From Anodontia alba (taxonomy: Eukaryota; Mollusca; Bivalvia; Lucinida; Lucinidae): 64,000 nt of DNA. The stretch covers positions 76,715,869 to 76,779,868 of the forward strand of contig OZ024828.1 in assembly GCA_964016985.1 (NCBI GenBank), in the 5' to 3' direction. Each line of letters opens with the position of its first letter. Within the stretch, counting starts at the first letter, position 1. The notes beneath the pieces were generated by a model. That model saw nothing but the letters and a program-made list of their open reading frames with translations. It was not told the DNA's origin and ran no database searches. Below, one piece after another: positions 48,157 through 59,200 of the stretch. Position numbers and translations under genes: made by a program.

Positions 48157-48325
48157 AGCTCTAGTTAAGGCGCTTTTTTCAATTCAAAAGTATTGATATT
48201 TTTCTTATTTCTCTACGAAAACATATGTTGTGGGTACTCATTAGAAGTACCCGTTAACATATGTTTTCATGGAGAAATAAGAAAAATATTAACCTGATAC
48301 CCACTCTTATCTAGGCCTATGATTA
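48157..48325. mobile_element. MITE family A, tip deleted
   Basis: Left end catagctctagttaaggcgc, right end cactcttatctaggcctatg. The hairpin tip between gtactcattagaagta and cccgttaac is lost. Confidence 0.65.
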
Positions 48326-48649
48326 TTATTAGAAGCTTGCCTGTATGACAGTACTGGTAGAGCTATAGCAGTCACCACAGGTCGGTGTTGGCGTCAGTAT
48401 TGGTTCTCCTGAACCTCTGGATGGAAGTAGTTCATACTTGGCCTGTACCATCCCGACATGAGCGACCTTCAGGTCAAGGCCACAGACTTAGAAAAAATTT
48501 ATGTTAAAGTTTTTGGTTAAAGTCTTCAGAGGTAAAGTGCCATTGAGGCAAGTTACGCCGTCCTGTGACAGCTCTTATTCTTGGTTGATGATGATATTAG
48601 GTTCTAAACTTCCATCTCTCAGATTTATCAAATTTAAATTTTAACAATT

Positions 48650-48856
48650 AACCCATGTTAGACTGAATAAACTCAATTTTAGGTATGTCAGGATATATGA
48701 TTTAGATATTTGAGGAGAAAATGGCTAAACTATTTGCAAACAGTGAACACCCTGATAAGATGCAACATTCTTTAGTGCATGATCTGGTTCTGCACTGTTT
48801 GCCATTTACCCTGCCAATTACTCTTTTGGGGGTCTCCAGATTAAAATGGGTTAACC
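48650..48856. mobile_element. MITE family D5
   Basis: Ends taacccatgttagactgaat and ccagattaaaatgggttaa. Core gtgaacaccctgataagatg with its partner. Confidence 0.72.
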
Positions 48857-48940
48857 GCCCCAAATGGTCATATGTGAAACACGTATCTGTTAACTGGTTG
48901 GAATGTCTAGTTTGGTTACTTTTGAATTACAGTGTAATTT

Positions 48941-49180
48941 AACCCATTTACATTGAGTGGACTCTTCTACAAAAACGTTTTGGACCGGTCTATTTCCAAA
49001 ATCAGGGTGTCTGGAAAGTTTTTATTATTACATGTACAATGTACTTTGTTTTGTAGAAGTCCCTGTAGTTGATGCAAACAGTGAAGACCCTGATCAGAAG
49101 CCTCATTCTGGAGCATCTGATCTGGGTCTGCCCTGTTTGCCATTTACCCTTTTGAGGGTTTCCTGAGTAAAATGGGTTAA
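48941..49180. mobile_element. MITE family D5 variant
   Basis: Ends aacccatttacattgagtgg and gagtaaaatgggttaatag. Core aagaccctgatcagaagcct with partner gatctgggtctgccctgttt. Confidence 0.7.
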
Positions 49181-49424
49181 TAGTCGGTTCTGTTTTTGTT
49201 AATTAAGATGAGTAAAAATGCATTATGGATTAATATAACAAGGAACAATCAATCATTCTCTCTTCTTTCTTGTCATCATCATATAAACACAGGCATACAC
49301 AAATATCATAAAACATTAACATATGAACTCTTACACATGCATGAATATAAAGCAATGTCATTAAATGATACATTCATAAACTGGCAGTTAAAACAATAGA
49401 ATATAATAATCGGACGGATTCGTA

Positions 49425-49960
49425 TTCAGTCATTAAGGCCTTTTACCCTAAGTATTTGGACAGACATGCCAAGGCAATTAGTGTAGGCCCAGATCAGACA
49501 CTGCAAAATGTGGCATATGATCAGTGTCTACAGTGTTTGCCACTCATTCAGCAGTTGACACATCAAGAGGGGCGGATTCAGGGGGCTGGGGGGAAGGGGG
49601 GCTGTTGGTTGAACCCTGCTTTGACTCAAAATTTCATTTTCATGGGAAATTTTGGATAAATTTGGAATACTATATATACCCTAAATATTCACACCCTTGC
49701 TCTTTACCTTATACTTCTCTTTAACAAGTCCATTTTACTGCCTGTGAGTATGTGTAAAATTGCAGAATGAGTGGCAAACAGTGTAGACCCTAATCAGATG
49801 CCACATTATGTGGCATCTGATCTGGGTCTACACTGTTTGCTAAGGTCTGTCTGTCTGAATACATAGAGTAGGTATGGTAATTTTATCAAATCCAACCCCC
49901 CTCAGAAATCATCCTGGATCCACCCCTGAAGTTTAAGACGGGTACTGTAAGGTGTCAAGG
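49425..49960. mobile_element. MITE family D1, interrupted, plus a second core
   Basis: A left copy (accctaagtatttggacaga, core 49485-49540) and a right copy with core 49773-49850 (atgccacattatgtggcatc). They flank the stretch gaggggcggattcagggggc to atcctggatccacccctgaa, which has inverted ends (49570 and 49922). A third element therefore sits between or across them. Confidence 0.5.
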
Positions 49961-49989
49961 TGTCCAAATGCTTTGTGTATGTTAATAAA

Positions 49990-50185
49990 CCCATTTATGC
50001 TGACTGCCCCACAAAATAAATTTTTGACAGACAATTTAGACCCAGATCAGATGCAGGAAAATATGGCATTGGCATCTGATCAGGTTCTGCACTGTTTGCT
50101 TTTGCAACCTGCTGTATTGTACAACACCCTTTAAAATATTAAATGGATTAGTCCAAACTTGGAGGAGGGAAGAATCCACTCAGTA
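49990..50185. mobile_element. MITE family D1
   Basis: Ends aacccatttatgctgactgc and tcagtataaataggtta. Core gacccagatcagatgcagg with partner catctgatcaggttctgc. Confidence 0.6.
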
Positions 50186-50444
50186 TAAATAGGTTACCTA
50201 TACATAATATACACTTTTTGTTTCTGAAAAAATCCATTTCAACCAAAATACATGTATACTGACATTGTTTTATTTTCCTACATTCTCTCCTCAAATACCA
50301 CTGATGTGATGAGTCTAATATAAGTTTTTACAACTTTACCATGTTGAGGAGAAAAGTTTACCTTGTGGGGGGAAAAAAGAAACTAATTACCTGGATACCA
50401 GTATCCCTTTTGTCTTGAGCTATGTATCAGTAATAAACATTTAA

Positions 50445-50640
50445 TCCTTAAAGTGGCATGCAAAATTGTAGCAGATGACATTCTCTTTTCTCTCTTGATT
50501 GTTTTTCAGAGAAAATAAGGCTGAACATTTCATGTGAATTGTTTGCCTAGCAAACAATTCACATGAAATGTTAAGCCTTATTTTCTCTGAAAAACAGAAT
50601 ATTTCATCTGCTGCTGTTGTGACTTGTGCTTTAAGGGTTA
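50445..50640. mobile_element. MITE family E, near-perfect
   Basis: Ends taatccttaaagtggcatgc and gcttgtgctttaagggtta-like. The stem gagaaaataaggctgaacat pairs exactly with the arm at 50560-50590. Tip ttgtttgcctagcaaacaa. Confidence 0.82.
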
Positions 50641-50759
50641 ACAAAAAAAATTATCTCAGAAGTTTTTAAATGCAAAATACAATATATAGAAAATATTTTA
50701 TTAACATATGGCATAATGCTTACAATGAAATAAAAGACATAATAAGCCATCTTTGTTCT

Positions 50760-50962
50760 TATCACTTACCATGCTATATAAAAAATTCAGCAGATGATAA
50801 ACTGATGGTATTTTTCTTATTTTTCCTAGAAACAGGATCTGACATTGCATGCAGATTGTCTCATAAGGAGACAATTTGCATGAAATGTCAAATCCTATTT
50901 TCTAGGAAAAAATAATAAAAAATATTTCAAAATGTCGTCTGCTGAAGTTTTTACCCAGCATG
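50760..50962. mobile_element. MITE family E, AGCATGC-ended variant
   Basis: The left arm cttaccatgctatataaaaa and the right arm tttacccagcatgcag enclose gacattgcatgcagattgtc and its partner tttgcatgaaatgtc. Confidence 0.72.
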
Positions 50963-51274
50963 CAGTGTTATTAAAGTTTTTCCACAGAAATAATTGGAGA
51001 AAATGTACCCTGTTACAAAAACACCAAATGAAGACACAGATCAGCCTGTTCATCCATACATTCTGATTGGTCTTTGCTGAGCACTCCATCAAGGATACAA
51101 GGCATCTACAGTGGATAGCAAAGACTGATCAGACTGCATGGACGTGCAGGCTGATCTGAGTCTGATGGGTACACATCCCAAAAGGTATATATTCTCACAT
51201 AACTGACGAATTAAATGATTACAATGTATTTTTTTGTTTGCAAGAGGAAAAATTTTTACTGCCAAGTACCGTAT

Positions 51275-51400
51275 TTACTCTTAAGTATTTGGACAGACTG
51301 GCATGAAAAAAGTGTAGACCCAGATCAGACCTGCAGAATGCATCACCCGATCAGGATCTACAATGTTTCTACATATCCAGCAGAATTAAGCTACATCAGC
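51275..51400. mobile_element. MITE family D1 fragment
   Basis: aagtatttggacagactggc at left, core gtgtagacccagatcagacc, and right arm ctacatatccagcagaatt. Confidence 0.5.
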
Positions 51401-51422
51401 AGGAAGTAAAATGGATTTGTTC

Positions 51423-51427
<5 letters not shown>

Positions 51428-51453
<26 letters not shown>
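51428..51453. repeat. Poly(T) tract
   Basis: A run of 26 T interrupting an otherwise ordinary D1 right arm that resumes ataataaggagttagggtg. Possibly the tail of a minus-strand retro-insertion that is otherwise absent. Confidence 0.8.
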
Positions 51454-51499
51454 GTGTATAATAAGGAGTTAGGGTGCTCAAGTACTTACCATACTCGTC

Positions 51500-51740
51500 C
51501 TAGAATATGTAGTCCATTCTACTACCTCTTGATGTATCTAAAATATTGCTGTATGTATGGCAAACAGTGCAGACCCTGATCAGATGCTGCATTCTGTTTA
51601 CAAAGGCATATCTGTCCCAATACTTAGGGTTAAAAGGCAAACAATCTAGCCCCTGATCAAAGGAGCAGTTTGATCTTGGTCTGCACCTTTGATCAGGCCA
51701 TCTAACTCATGATCCAAACTGTTTGGTGACTAAATATGGT
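51500..51740. mobile_element. MITE family D1, rearranged
   Basis: Two diverged cores (51562 ggcaaacagtgcagaccc; 51638 caaacaatctagcccctg) with one set of arms. Confidence 0.5.
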
Positions 51741-51759
51741 AAAACATTGATGGGTCATA

Positions 51760-51948
51760 TAGCAACAGATAGGGCGCTTTTTTCATCCGAAAAATGCTGA
51801 TATCTTTCTTATTTGTCCACGAAAACATATGTTGTGGGTACTCATTAGAAGCGCCTCGGTGAGGCGCTTCTAATGAGTACCCACAACATATGTTTTTGTG
51901 GACAAATAAGAAAAATATAATGTGGATACCCCCTCTTATCTGTAGCTA
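51760..51948. mobile_element. MITE family A, perfect-stem young copy
   Basis: TA at 51760-51761 and 51947-51948 around 185 bp. Stem atttgtccacgaaaacatat pairs with atatgtttttgtggacaaat. Tip gaagcgcctcggtgaggcgc. Best reference copy for family A. Confidence 0.88.
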
Positions 51949-52284
51949 TGGGTTCAGCAAATTTTGGAAGACCAAACATTATTATGGGCAACAAAATAGA
52001 GTTTGAAACAAATGATTTCCAGGAAACATATCGAATTAACATACATATACTAATGTTTGATGATCTAACAGGCGCAATGAGATAATCATTACATAAAAAT
52101 CCTGAGGTATCTGACAACATTGGTTAAAAAAGAACATTGCAGTTTTTTGAATGAAGAACAAATGTTGACATACTATATTGGACTGTTGAACATGCTGTCA
52201 CATGATTTCCTTCACAGCCAGACAAAAAACATAAAGGTCGATACTTCATCCACATTCTGTATACTGCTCTGCCATTATCAGATA

Positions 52285-52375
52285 TTTTTTTCTTATGTCT
52301 CCATGAAACATTTGTTGTGGGTAATTAGGAATACCTCAGTTAGGCACTTGTATTGAGTAACCAAGTTTTTGTGGA
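52285..52375. mobile_element. MITE family A fragment
   Basis: tcttatgtctccatgaaaca, tip gtgggtaattaggaatac, then gagtaaccaagtttttgtgg. Ends lost. Confidence 0.5.
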
Positions 52376-52379
52376 TACC

Positions 52380-52548
52380 ATAACAACCTTAAGTATTGGG
52401 ACAGATAGGCCTTTGCAAACAGTGTAGACCCAGATCAGAATGCAGTGTCTGATCAGGGTCTACACTGTTTGCCATACTAACAGCAATATTTTAAACACAT
52501 CAAGCGATAGTAAAATGGACTATTTCAAATTTTAGGACAAGTATGGTT
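52380..52548. mobile_element. MITE family D1
   Basis: Left end aaccttaagtattgggacag, core gtagacccagatcagaatgc with partner gatcagggtctacactgttt, right arm ttcaaattttaggacaagta. Confidence 0.68.
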
Positions 52549-52549
52549 T

Positions 52550-52640
52550 TTGTTTGTTTGTGTTGAGGTTTTACGGCCCAGTCAACCCAATGGGGTCATG
52601 TCGAGCATGGTCAGTTTACCGAACCACACATTTGGTAAGT
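52550..52640 (-). mobile_element. SINE tail fragment
   Basis: gtgttgaggttttacggccc to aaccacacatttgg matches the 3' 90 bp of the young SINEs nearly exactly. The rest is absent, so this is a strongly 5'-truncated insertion. Confidence 0.75.
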
Positions 52641-52659
52641 AGATAAGGTGTCCCAATAC

Positions 52660-52820
52660 TTAGTATAAATACCATAATATTTTATTCTTATTTCTCCATG
52701 AAAACATGTTATGGGTACTCATTACAAGTGCCTAAGTGATGTGCTTCTAATAAATATCCACAACTTATGTTTCTCTGAGGAATAAGAAAACTATTTACCA
52801 CTCTTATCTGGAGCTCTGAT
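52660..52820. mobile_element. MITE family A
   Basis: Arms tatttctccatgaaaacatg and tttctctgaggaataag, tip cattacaagtgcctaagtg, right end cactcttatctggagctc. Confidence 0.6.
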
Positions 52821-52966
52821 TTATTCAAATATTGTATGAATTTGAACATCATAAAATTATGTAGAAAAAAGTTTTCATGTCTTCTATAAAGTTACTGTCC
52901 ATAATTTTTGACCATGAAGGAGAAATTTGAATGATAAATGATAATTATTTCATACTACATTAACCC

Positions 52967-53133
52967 TTGTCCTGCTAAACCCAGATATGTCCTGCCTTTG
53001 CAAAGAGTGTAGATCCAGATCAGTTGGCCATTCAGTATGTGAATTTATATCAACAATCTGGATCAAGTAATCTGATTGGCTGAAAATTAGAAATGGGCAT
53101 GGCATCTTTATTTATTCAGCAGGACAAGGGTTA
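52967..53133. mobile_element. MITE family D2, hairpin deleted
   Basis: Ends taacccttgtcctgctaaac and ttcagcaggacaagggtta. The right half of the core is missing, so gatcagttggcc runs straight into attcagtatgtgaattta. Confidence 0.72.
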
Positions 53134-53299
53134 AAACTAATTACCTGTATTGTCTTACATTTGATGAAATAGATGTCTTTCTTCCTTTCCAACACTTAAA
53201 CATGATTTAAATATAAAACTGTGTATTATAAAGCACCAAATGTATGACAAAAAGTATCACAATGTACTTTCCACAACCAAATAAAAAAGTTACTTAATT

Positions 53300-53600
53300 T
53301 ACCCTTAATATTTGGACGCACAACCTGTAGTAAACAGAGCCCAGCTGGCACATGACATTTACTCAATGTTGCATTAACGTCGATGCAACGTCTTGACGTT
53401 GCATCGACGTTAATGCGACATTGTATAAACTGTAAAACATCACATGCCAGCTGGGTGTAGATCTAGAAGTAGCAGAATGTGGTATCTACTAAGGATCTAC
53501 ACTGCTTGCCACTCATCCAGAAGCTTTAGATCCATCAATAAATTTCAAGTTTGGGATGGCTAGACTTTAACGTGTCCAAATATTTAGGGTAAACACAGTA
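53300..53600. mobile_element. MITE family D1 with a nested hairpin
   Basis: The left arm tacccttaatatttggacgc and the right arm gtccaaatatttagggtaaa form the outer pair. The core is interrupted at 53337 by a small foldback element. Confidence 0.65.
53337..53452. mobile_element. Hairpin element, CCCAGCTGGCA ends
   Basis: gcccagctggcacatgacat and catcacatgccagctggg are inverted. The stem gttgcattaacgtcgatgca folds on its complement around 53395. Confidence 0.75.
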
Positions 53601-53855
53601 ACTGTCACTTTGCTTATCACAAAATCAGCTGATGACAAATGAGTGATATATTTTTACTTTTCCCATAGAAGAGGGATGCCATTTCACATGAATCTCCTTA
53701 GGAGATAATATACAATCATGAAATGTCCAGTCCAAAAAAAAAAATCACAGGCAATGTTAAACCTTTTTTTTTTTCTGGGAAAAAAAAAAAACAAAGCTAA
53801 AAATTACTTGTAAAATGTTGTCTGTTAATGTTTAAATCTTGCATTTGAAGGACTA
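53600..53855. mobile_element. MITE family E, degenerate
   Basis: cacaaaatcagctgatgaca, gccatttcacatgaatctcc, then A- and T-runs at 53735-53795. Right arm atgttgtctgttaatgtt. Confidence 0.45.
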
Positions 53856-54495
53856 CATGGGTATCATTAATACCTAGAAAATGTGAGAAATGAGTATATG
53901 AAATGTTTTTGAAACATTAGAAAAAGAGCATTAATTTGACATCACAGCTTTAAATAGTGAAATAAATGCAGCTCTATGGAAGTCATATAAATTCCCTAAA
54001 ATACATTTTACTTGTACAGTTATATTTGCTATCAAGCACTTTTTCTCCTCAAAATCAAGGTACAGGTAAATGTGTATTGCTGAAAGTTTTTATTATTTAT
54101 TTTTTTATATTTTTTTATTTTTTTTTTTGTTTCAAAAAAAAAAAAAAGAATAAATAAACAAAAACAGCATGTGTGATGCAACTGGACAGCATGTGTGATG
54201 CAACTGGACCATAAATTTCATCCAGTACAGGAATATGTCAACACCGATAAAATTTTGCATATATTTCAGTTTGTATCCACTTTTCAACCCAATGATTATT
54301 ACACATTAGCTAAGTATAAGTCTTTTTTTTTTCTTGATGAATAGTAAACGTATAATCCTTTTTGGGGCAGAAAAGCCAGAAAGAATATTCCATTGAAACC
54401 ACAATGAAATTATAGACCAGAACCACAGAACTTTAATACTTCAAAAATACAATGCTATTGTTACAGTTGATATAAATATAAAGGTAAATAGAGCA
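53856..54495. other. Intergenic, low complexity, nothing recognised
   Basis: Includes a T-rich/A-rich boundary at 54090-54160 and a directly repeated gcatgtgtgatgcaactgga pair at 54167 and 54187 (20-bp tandem duplication). No coding signal. Confidence 0.4.
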
Positions 54496-54554
54496 GGGCC
54501 CAGTCGTTCAAAAGCTTGGTAACTTAACAACATCTGTAAGCCAACATTTTCATT

Positions 54555-54760
54555 TAACCCTTGTCATGCTGAATAAATTGCCACACCCACTTCTAATTTC
54601 CAGCCAATCAGATTACTTGATCCGGGTTTTTGATAGAAATTCACATATTTAATGAGAAACAGTGCAGATCCAGATCAGTTGGCTTCTTCAGAAGCCAACT
54701 GATCTGGATCTGCACTGTTTGCTAAGACAGGGCATGTTGTGTTCAGCAAGAGAAGGGTTA
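54555..54760. mobile_element. MITE family D2, perfect core
   Basis: Ends taacccttgtcatgctgaat and gttcagcaagagaagggtta. The hairpin at 54660-54722 (gcagatccagatcagttggc) is an exact palindrome. A short family C scrap lies just upstream at 54497. Confidence 0.82.
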
Positions 54761-54764
54761 AGAG

Positions 54765-54905
54765 GATTAGATACATTTAGTAAACTTTCTGCCATTTTTG
54801 ACAAGGGAGACAACTTTTTTGACTTCTTGTTTGCATTCCTGAACACCAAGACCCATCTGAAAACATAATTGACTTTGACTTTGTAATGCTAATAAAGCTA
54901 TCAAC
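54765..54905. mobile_element. MITE family F, left half
   Basis: ttaagaggattagatacatt, gacaagggagacaactttt and gaacaccaagacccatctga match the left arm of 4501-4792. Confidence 0.5.
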
Positions 54906-55018
54906 AACTGGGACCAGGAATTCAGTGATGTTTTCAAGTAGTACATGTTACATAATAAAATAAAATGGATTAACTGAATATGACATTATTTTCAGCTATA
55001 CCCAAAATGCATTATCTG

Positions 55019-55213
55019 TATATAGTGAACATCCTAAAATTTCAAATATTAATTCAGTCAACAATTTTTTTTGCCTTTTTTATGCATTTCATAAAATATA
55101 TGATGGAATACCAAACAACATAGACCATAATCAGTCTGATCTGGGTCTGCATTGTTTACATATGCCATTTTGTCAGCAAAGTTGGAGTACAAAATTTTAG
55201 GATAATTACCATA
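55019..55213. mobile_element. MITE family D3, core diverged
   Basis: Ends atagtgaacatcctaaaatt and aattttaggataattacca. Core accataatcagtctgatctg, tip deleted. Confidence 0.6.
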
Positions 55214-55284
55214 TTCTCGGTGAAAGTGACTTGGTATAAATATCTGTATCAGATGGCCTGGCATGATGACTTCTCAGGATAACC

Positions 55285-55490
55285 CCTTTAAGTGGCAAAC
55301 AAAACTGTAGCAAAAGTCTGAATTTATTTCTTTCTTTTTTTTATCAGAGAAAATAAGGCTTGACATTTCATGTGAATTGTCTGCTTCTGCTTTGCAGACA
55401 ATTCACATGAAATATCAAGCCTTATTTTCTCTGAAAAATAATTTTAAAAACTCCAAATATCTGCTGCAGTTAGGATTGGCTCTTTAAGAA
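55285..55490. mobile_element. MITE family E, near-perfect
   Basis: Stem gagaaaataaggcttgacat with exact partner at 55405-55435. Tip tctgcttctgctttgcaga. Ends cctttaagtggcaaac and ttggctctttaagaa. It lies just beyond the CFAP100 stop. Confidence 0.82.
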
Positions 55491-55561
55491 TAAGATACTG
55501 TAAATTAGCTCATGATTGTGAGATCATGATTGTGAGAGTCCCTAAGTAAGAGGTGGCTGGA

Positions 55562-55681
55562 TCAATACCAGGAGAAGTAATAAGCCAATTCCTCCTCTTC
55601 TCGGCTTGCCTGATCAGCACCCACATCCTCTTTCTTTTTGTGTTGTGGTGGCTCTGACCGGAATACCAGCTTTCTGCCAGT
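55562..55681 (-). CDS. CFAP100: CFAP100 last coding exon
   Basis: Acceptor tgttttcag, 39 codons and stop TGA (55564-55562). Basic RSEPPQHKKKED then acidic tail. Phase 0 entry matches the preceding exon. Confidence 0.82.
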   Translation of the reverse strand, partial: TGRKLVFRSEPPQHKKKEDVGADQASREEEELAYYFSWY

Positions 55682-56193
55682 CTGAAAACAGTTGGAACAC
55701 AACATGATAAAACAGGAAAGATCAATGAGCACTGCTTATTAGATACTCCCCGCAAGGACCAAAACGTAACGGATGGACTGATGGACGTGAAAACAGTATT
55801 TTTCATGCAGCTCAATTACAGTGTAAAGTCAAATAAGTGCAGATCCATGGTCTGATTAGGATCTACATGGATATGACACAGATCAAGAGGACATAACGGA
55901 ACAGGCTGCATAGACTTCCAGACTGATCTGGTTTTGAACTGGGAACATGTCTTAAAGTTATTTCATATGGACGTTTTGGTGTTTTTTTATACCCAAGAAA
56001 ATATGGTTTGACACTTCATGTAAATTGTCTCTTAAGGAGACAATTTGCATGAACTTAAGAGACAATTTGCATGAAATGTCAAATAAAATCTATGGATATG
56101 ACACAGATCAAGAGGACATAACAGATCAGGTTGCATGGACTTCCAGACTGGGAACATGTAAAGTTATTTCATATGAATGTTTTTTTGGTTTGT

Positions 56194-56224
<31 letters not shown>

Positions 56225-59200
56225 GGGTTCCCAAGTAAATATGGTTTGACACTTTATGCATATTGTCTCTTAAGGAGACAATTTGCACGTAATGTCAAAT
56301 AAAATCTATGAAGGTTGCCCTTGGAAATGTTAACCCATTTATGCCTAATGTCCCATAAAAAGGACACTGGCAAACAGTATAGACCCAGATCAGACACTGC
56401 AAAAGGCGGCTTCTGATCAGGGTCTACACTGTTGGCATTAACTACAGTAATTTCTGTAAAAACATAGTACTAACAAAAACTAACCAGACACCCTTTTGAT
56501 TGGAAATGGGCTGGTCCAACGAGTTGAGGTAGAAGACGCCACTAGGCATAAACGGGTTAAACACATAAAAAACAAAAATCGGTCTCAGTTTCACTAAATC
56601 TTGTTTTCTGGTAGGGATAATGTGGGGTGAGGGGGTGGGGCGAGGGATGAGTTAGAAAAATCTCATCAATTTGCCATCTGCTGAATTTGCAAAGAGAGAG
56701 CTAAAAGTTGATGAATGCATACCTGTTTCTTTGGTTCTGCTTTGGCTCTTTCTAAAGCTTTTCTGACCCTTTCTTCCTGATGTATTCTTTGTTGTTCTAT
56801 CTTCTCCTCTCGCAACTTCAACCGCCTCTCCTTCTCCTTTGCCTAAAAAGTAGCAAAATCCATGTCAGTGTATAAATTAATAAACCAAAAATTAAAACTA
56901 AGACTCGGGTTTGAGAAAAACCATAGTTCTATAAACTGTCTAGTATAACTTTATAAACTTCAAGTTTGGAAACCGTCCACAATTAAAATAGCAATATGTT
57001 GTTGTAGTTTTGTAATTTTACAAAACATATTTAACAATAAGTACTTACTTTCTAAGAAACATCAAATTTAAATAGAGGTACATGTAAATAATACAGCATT
57101 AAAAGCACAATAATGTGAGCATACTTTACAATTGTACTATATAAACAAGAATTCAGTGAAAAGAACCATTATGCTCGCAGGGGTATGTCAGTCTAACAAT
57201 GCAGCTAAATGTCATTGCCAAGGTAAACAAGCAAACTGAGCAAATTCATATCCCCCACATTTTAACCCTTAAAGCACCAAGAAAATCTGCATTTGAAAAT
57301 GTCGTCTGTTTATGTCGTCTGCTGAATATTCTTGCAAACTTTTCAAACCTACTTTTGCATACAGGCAAACAATGTGGACCCAGATCAGACTGCTCCTAAA
57401 GGAGCAGTCTGATCTGGGTCCACACTGTTTGCAGAAATGACTTTTAAAGTAACTGGCAGAAAACTAAGTAGACGACAATAGTTGTGATTGGTGCTTTAAG
57501 GGTTAATTGCTGCCTAAGTTCACAACTTGAAAAAACTGACAAAATTATTCTGAGGACACATCCTCAGACCATGTAGAAAACATCTGCAGAAGTTCAAAAT
57601 GATTCATCACGAAAACATGCCTATATAATTTTGACCCCCTCAAACCCCACTTTTATATAGTAAAACTGGGGTTTACAGGGGTATACATTATTTTTCTTTT
57701 TTCTGCTCGAAAACATAAATTGTGGATAGTCGTTAGAACTGCCTCGTTGAGGCGGTTCTAACAAGTACCCACAATCTATGTTTTGAGCAGAAATACGAAA
57801 ATATCAGAATTTTTTATCTGAAAATTTTCATTTTTTGGTGGTAAAATTTTCAGTATATTTGAATAGGCATGTTTTCGTAATGTGGTAGAAAACAGTAGGA
57901 GGAGTTGCATACACAAGAAAACCCACAATACATATACTATACAGCCAAAAAAAAATGTCAAGTCCACAATGTGAAAAACCAACAAAAATGCTGGAAAAGT
58001 AAAAAAAAAAAGAGGCCCGTGTACCACGATTTGCTCACCCGATAAAAACAGCTATTGCATATCTGCAAATGCCATGCAACTTCCTCTAGTATTGCCACAG
58101 CAACTACGACACAAATCTGAATATACCATAAAGAGGTCAAAGGTCAGCCTAGTATCATCATTTCAACAAACTTAGTAGACTGTGAATTCCTGATGCTATA
58201 TACCAAGATTCAGCTTCAGAGCTTTCTTAATTCTAGAGAAAATTTTTAAGTGTTGCTGCAGTGTAAGTTTCAACTCAAATTAGCTAATAGTTTGGGAGGA
58301 GGTCAAAATTGGTTTTCAAGATGGCGGCTATGGCAGCCATTTTGGATTTCCAATTGGCATGATTTTAGCTATTTTTCATCTACATGTCAACCTGTTGCTA
58401 CATCCTAAGTTTCAACTTAATTCGCCTTGTGGTTTGCGAGAAAATGTCCAAAACAGACTTTCAAGATGGCAGCTGTGGTGGCCATCTTGGATTTCAGATT
58501 GACATGTTTTTAGCTAATTTCGATCCAGAAGTTGTCCTGCTGCTAAAGAGCAAGTTTGCCTCAAACGGACCAAAAGTTTGGGAAGAGATGTCGAAAATTG
58601 ATTTTCGAGATGGTAGCTGTGGTGGCCATCTTGGATTTTCGATCGGCTCAGTTTTAGCTATTTTGTGTCTACTAGGTGCCCTGATGCTCCTCATCAAGTT
58701 TCAACTCAATTGGATTATAGAGGAGATGTTCAAAATATGAATTCTCAACATTTTCCCATATAAACTTATAGGGCCCATACAAATGCATGGGGAAGCAAAT
58801 TTGACCTTATTGTAAAAAGGTCAAATGTCAACATAGGACCATCATTTTAGCAATTTGGTAGACCTGTCCCCAATGATTTTTGCAAAGATTAGGCCCAAAG
58901 GCTTACTTGGTTCTAGAGAAGAAGACTTTTTAAGGTTTTTACAATATATGGACATGACGGCCATCTTGGTCAAAGGACTGCAACCATTTCAGGCTCAAAA
59001 TGAAATTTGAGCAACATTAGCCTGTGGGCTTCAGAGGAGAAGTTGTTCAAAATTCTCAATATTTTTCTCATACGAATGTAAGGGGCCCATACAAATGCAT
59101 AGGGAAGCAAACTTGACCTTGCCATAAAAAGGTCAATGTATGACCATCATTTTAGCAACTTTGGTAGACCTCCCTTTCCCAATGATTTGTGCAAAGATTA

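Noticed and set aside
58384..58740. 118-codon plus-strand frame with repeated DFQDGSCGGHLGF
   Set aside because: The repeat is the aagatggcggctatgg unit of a tandem element. Similar words recur in and beyond it with stops.
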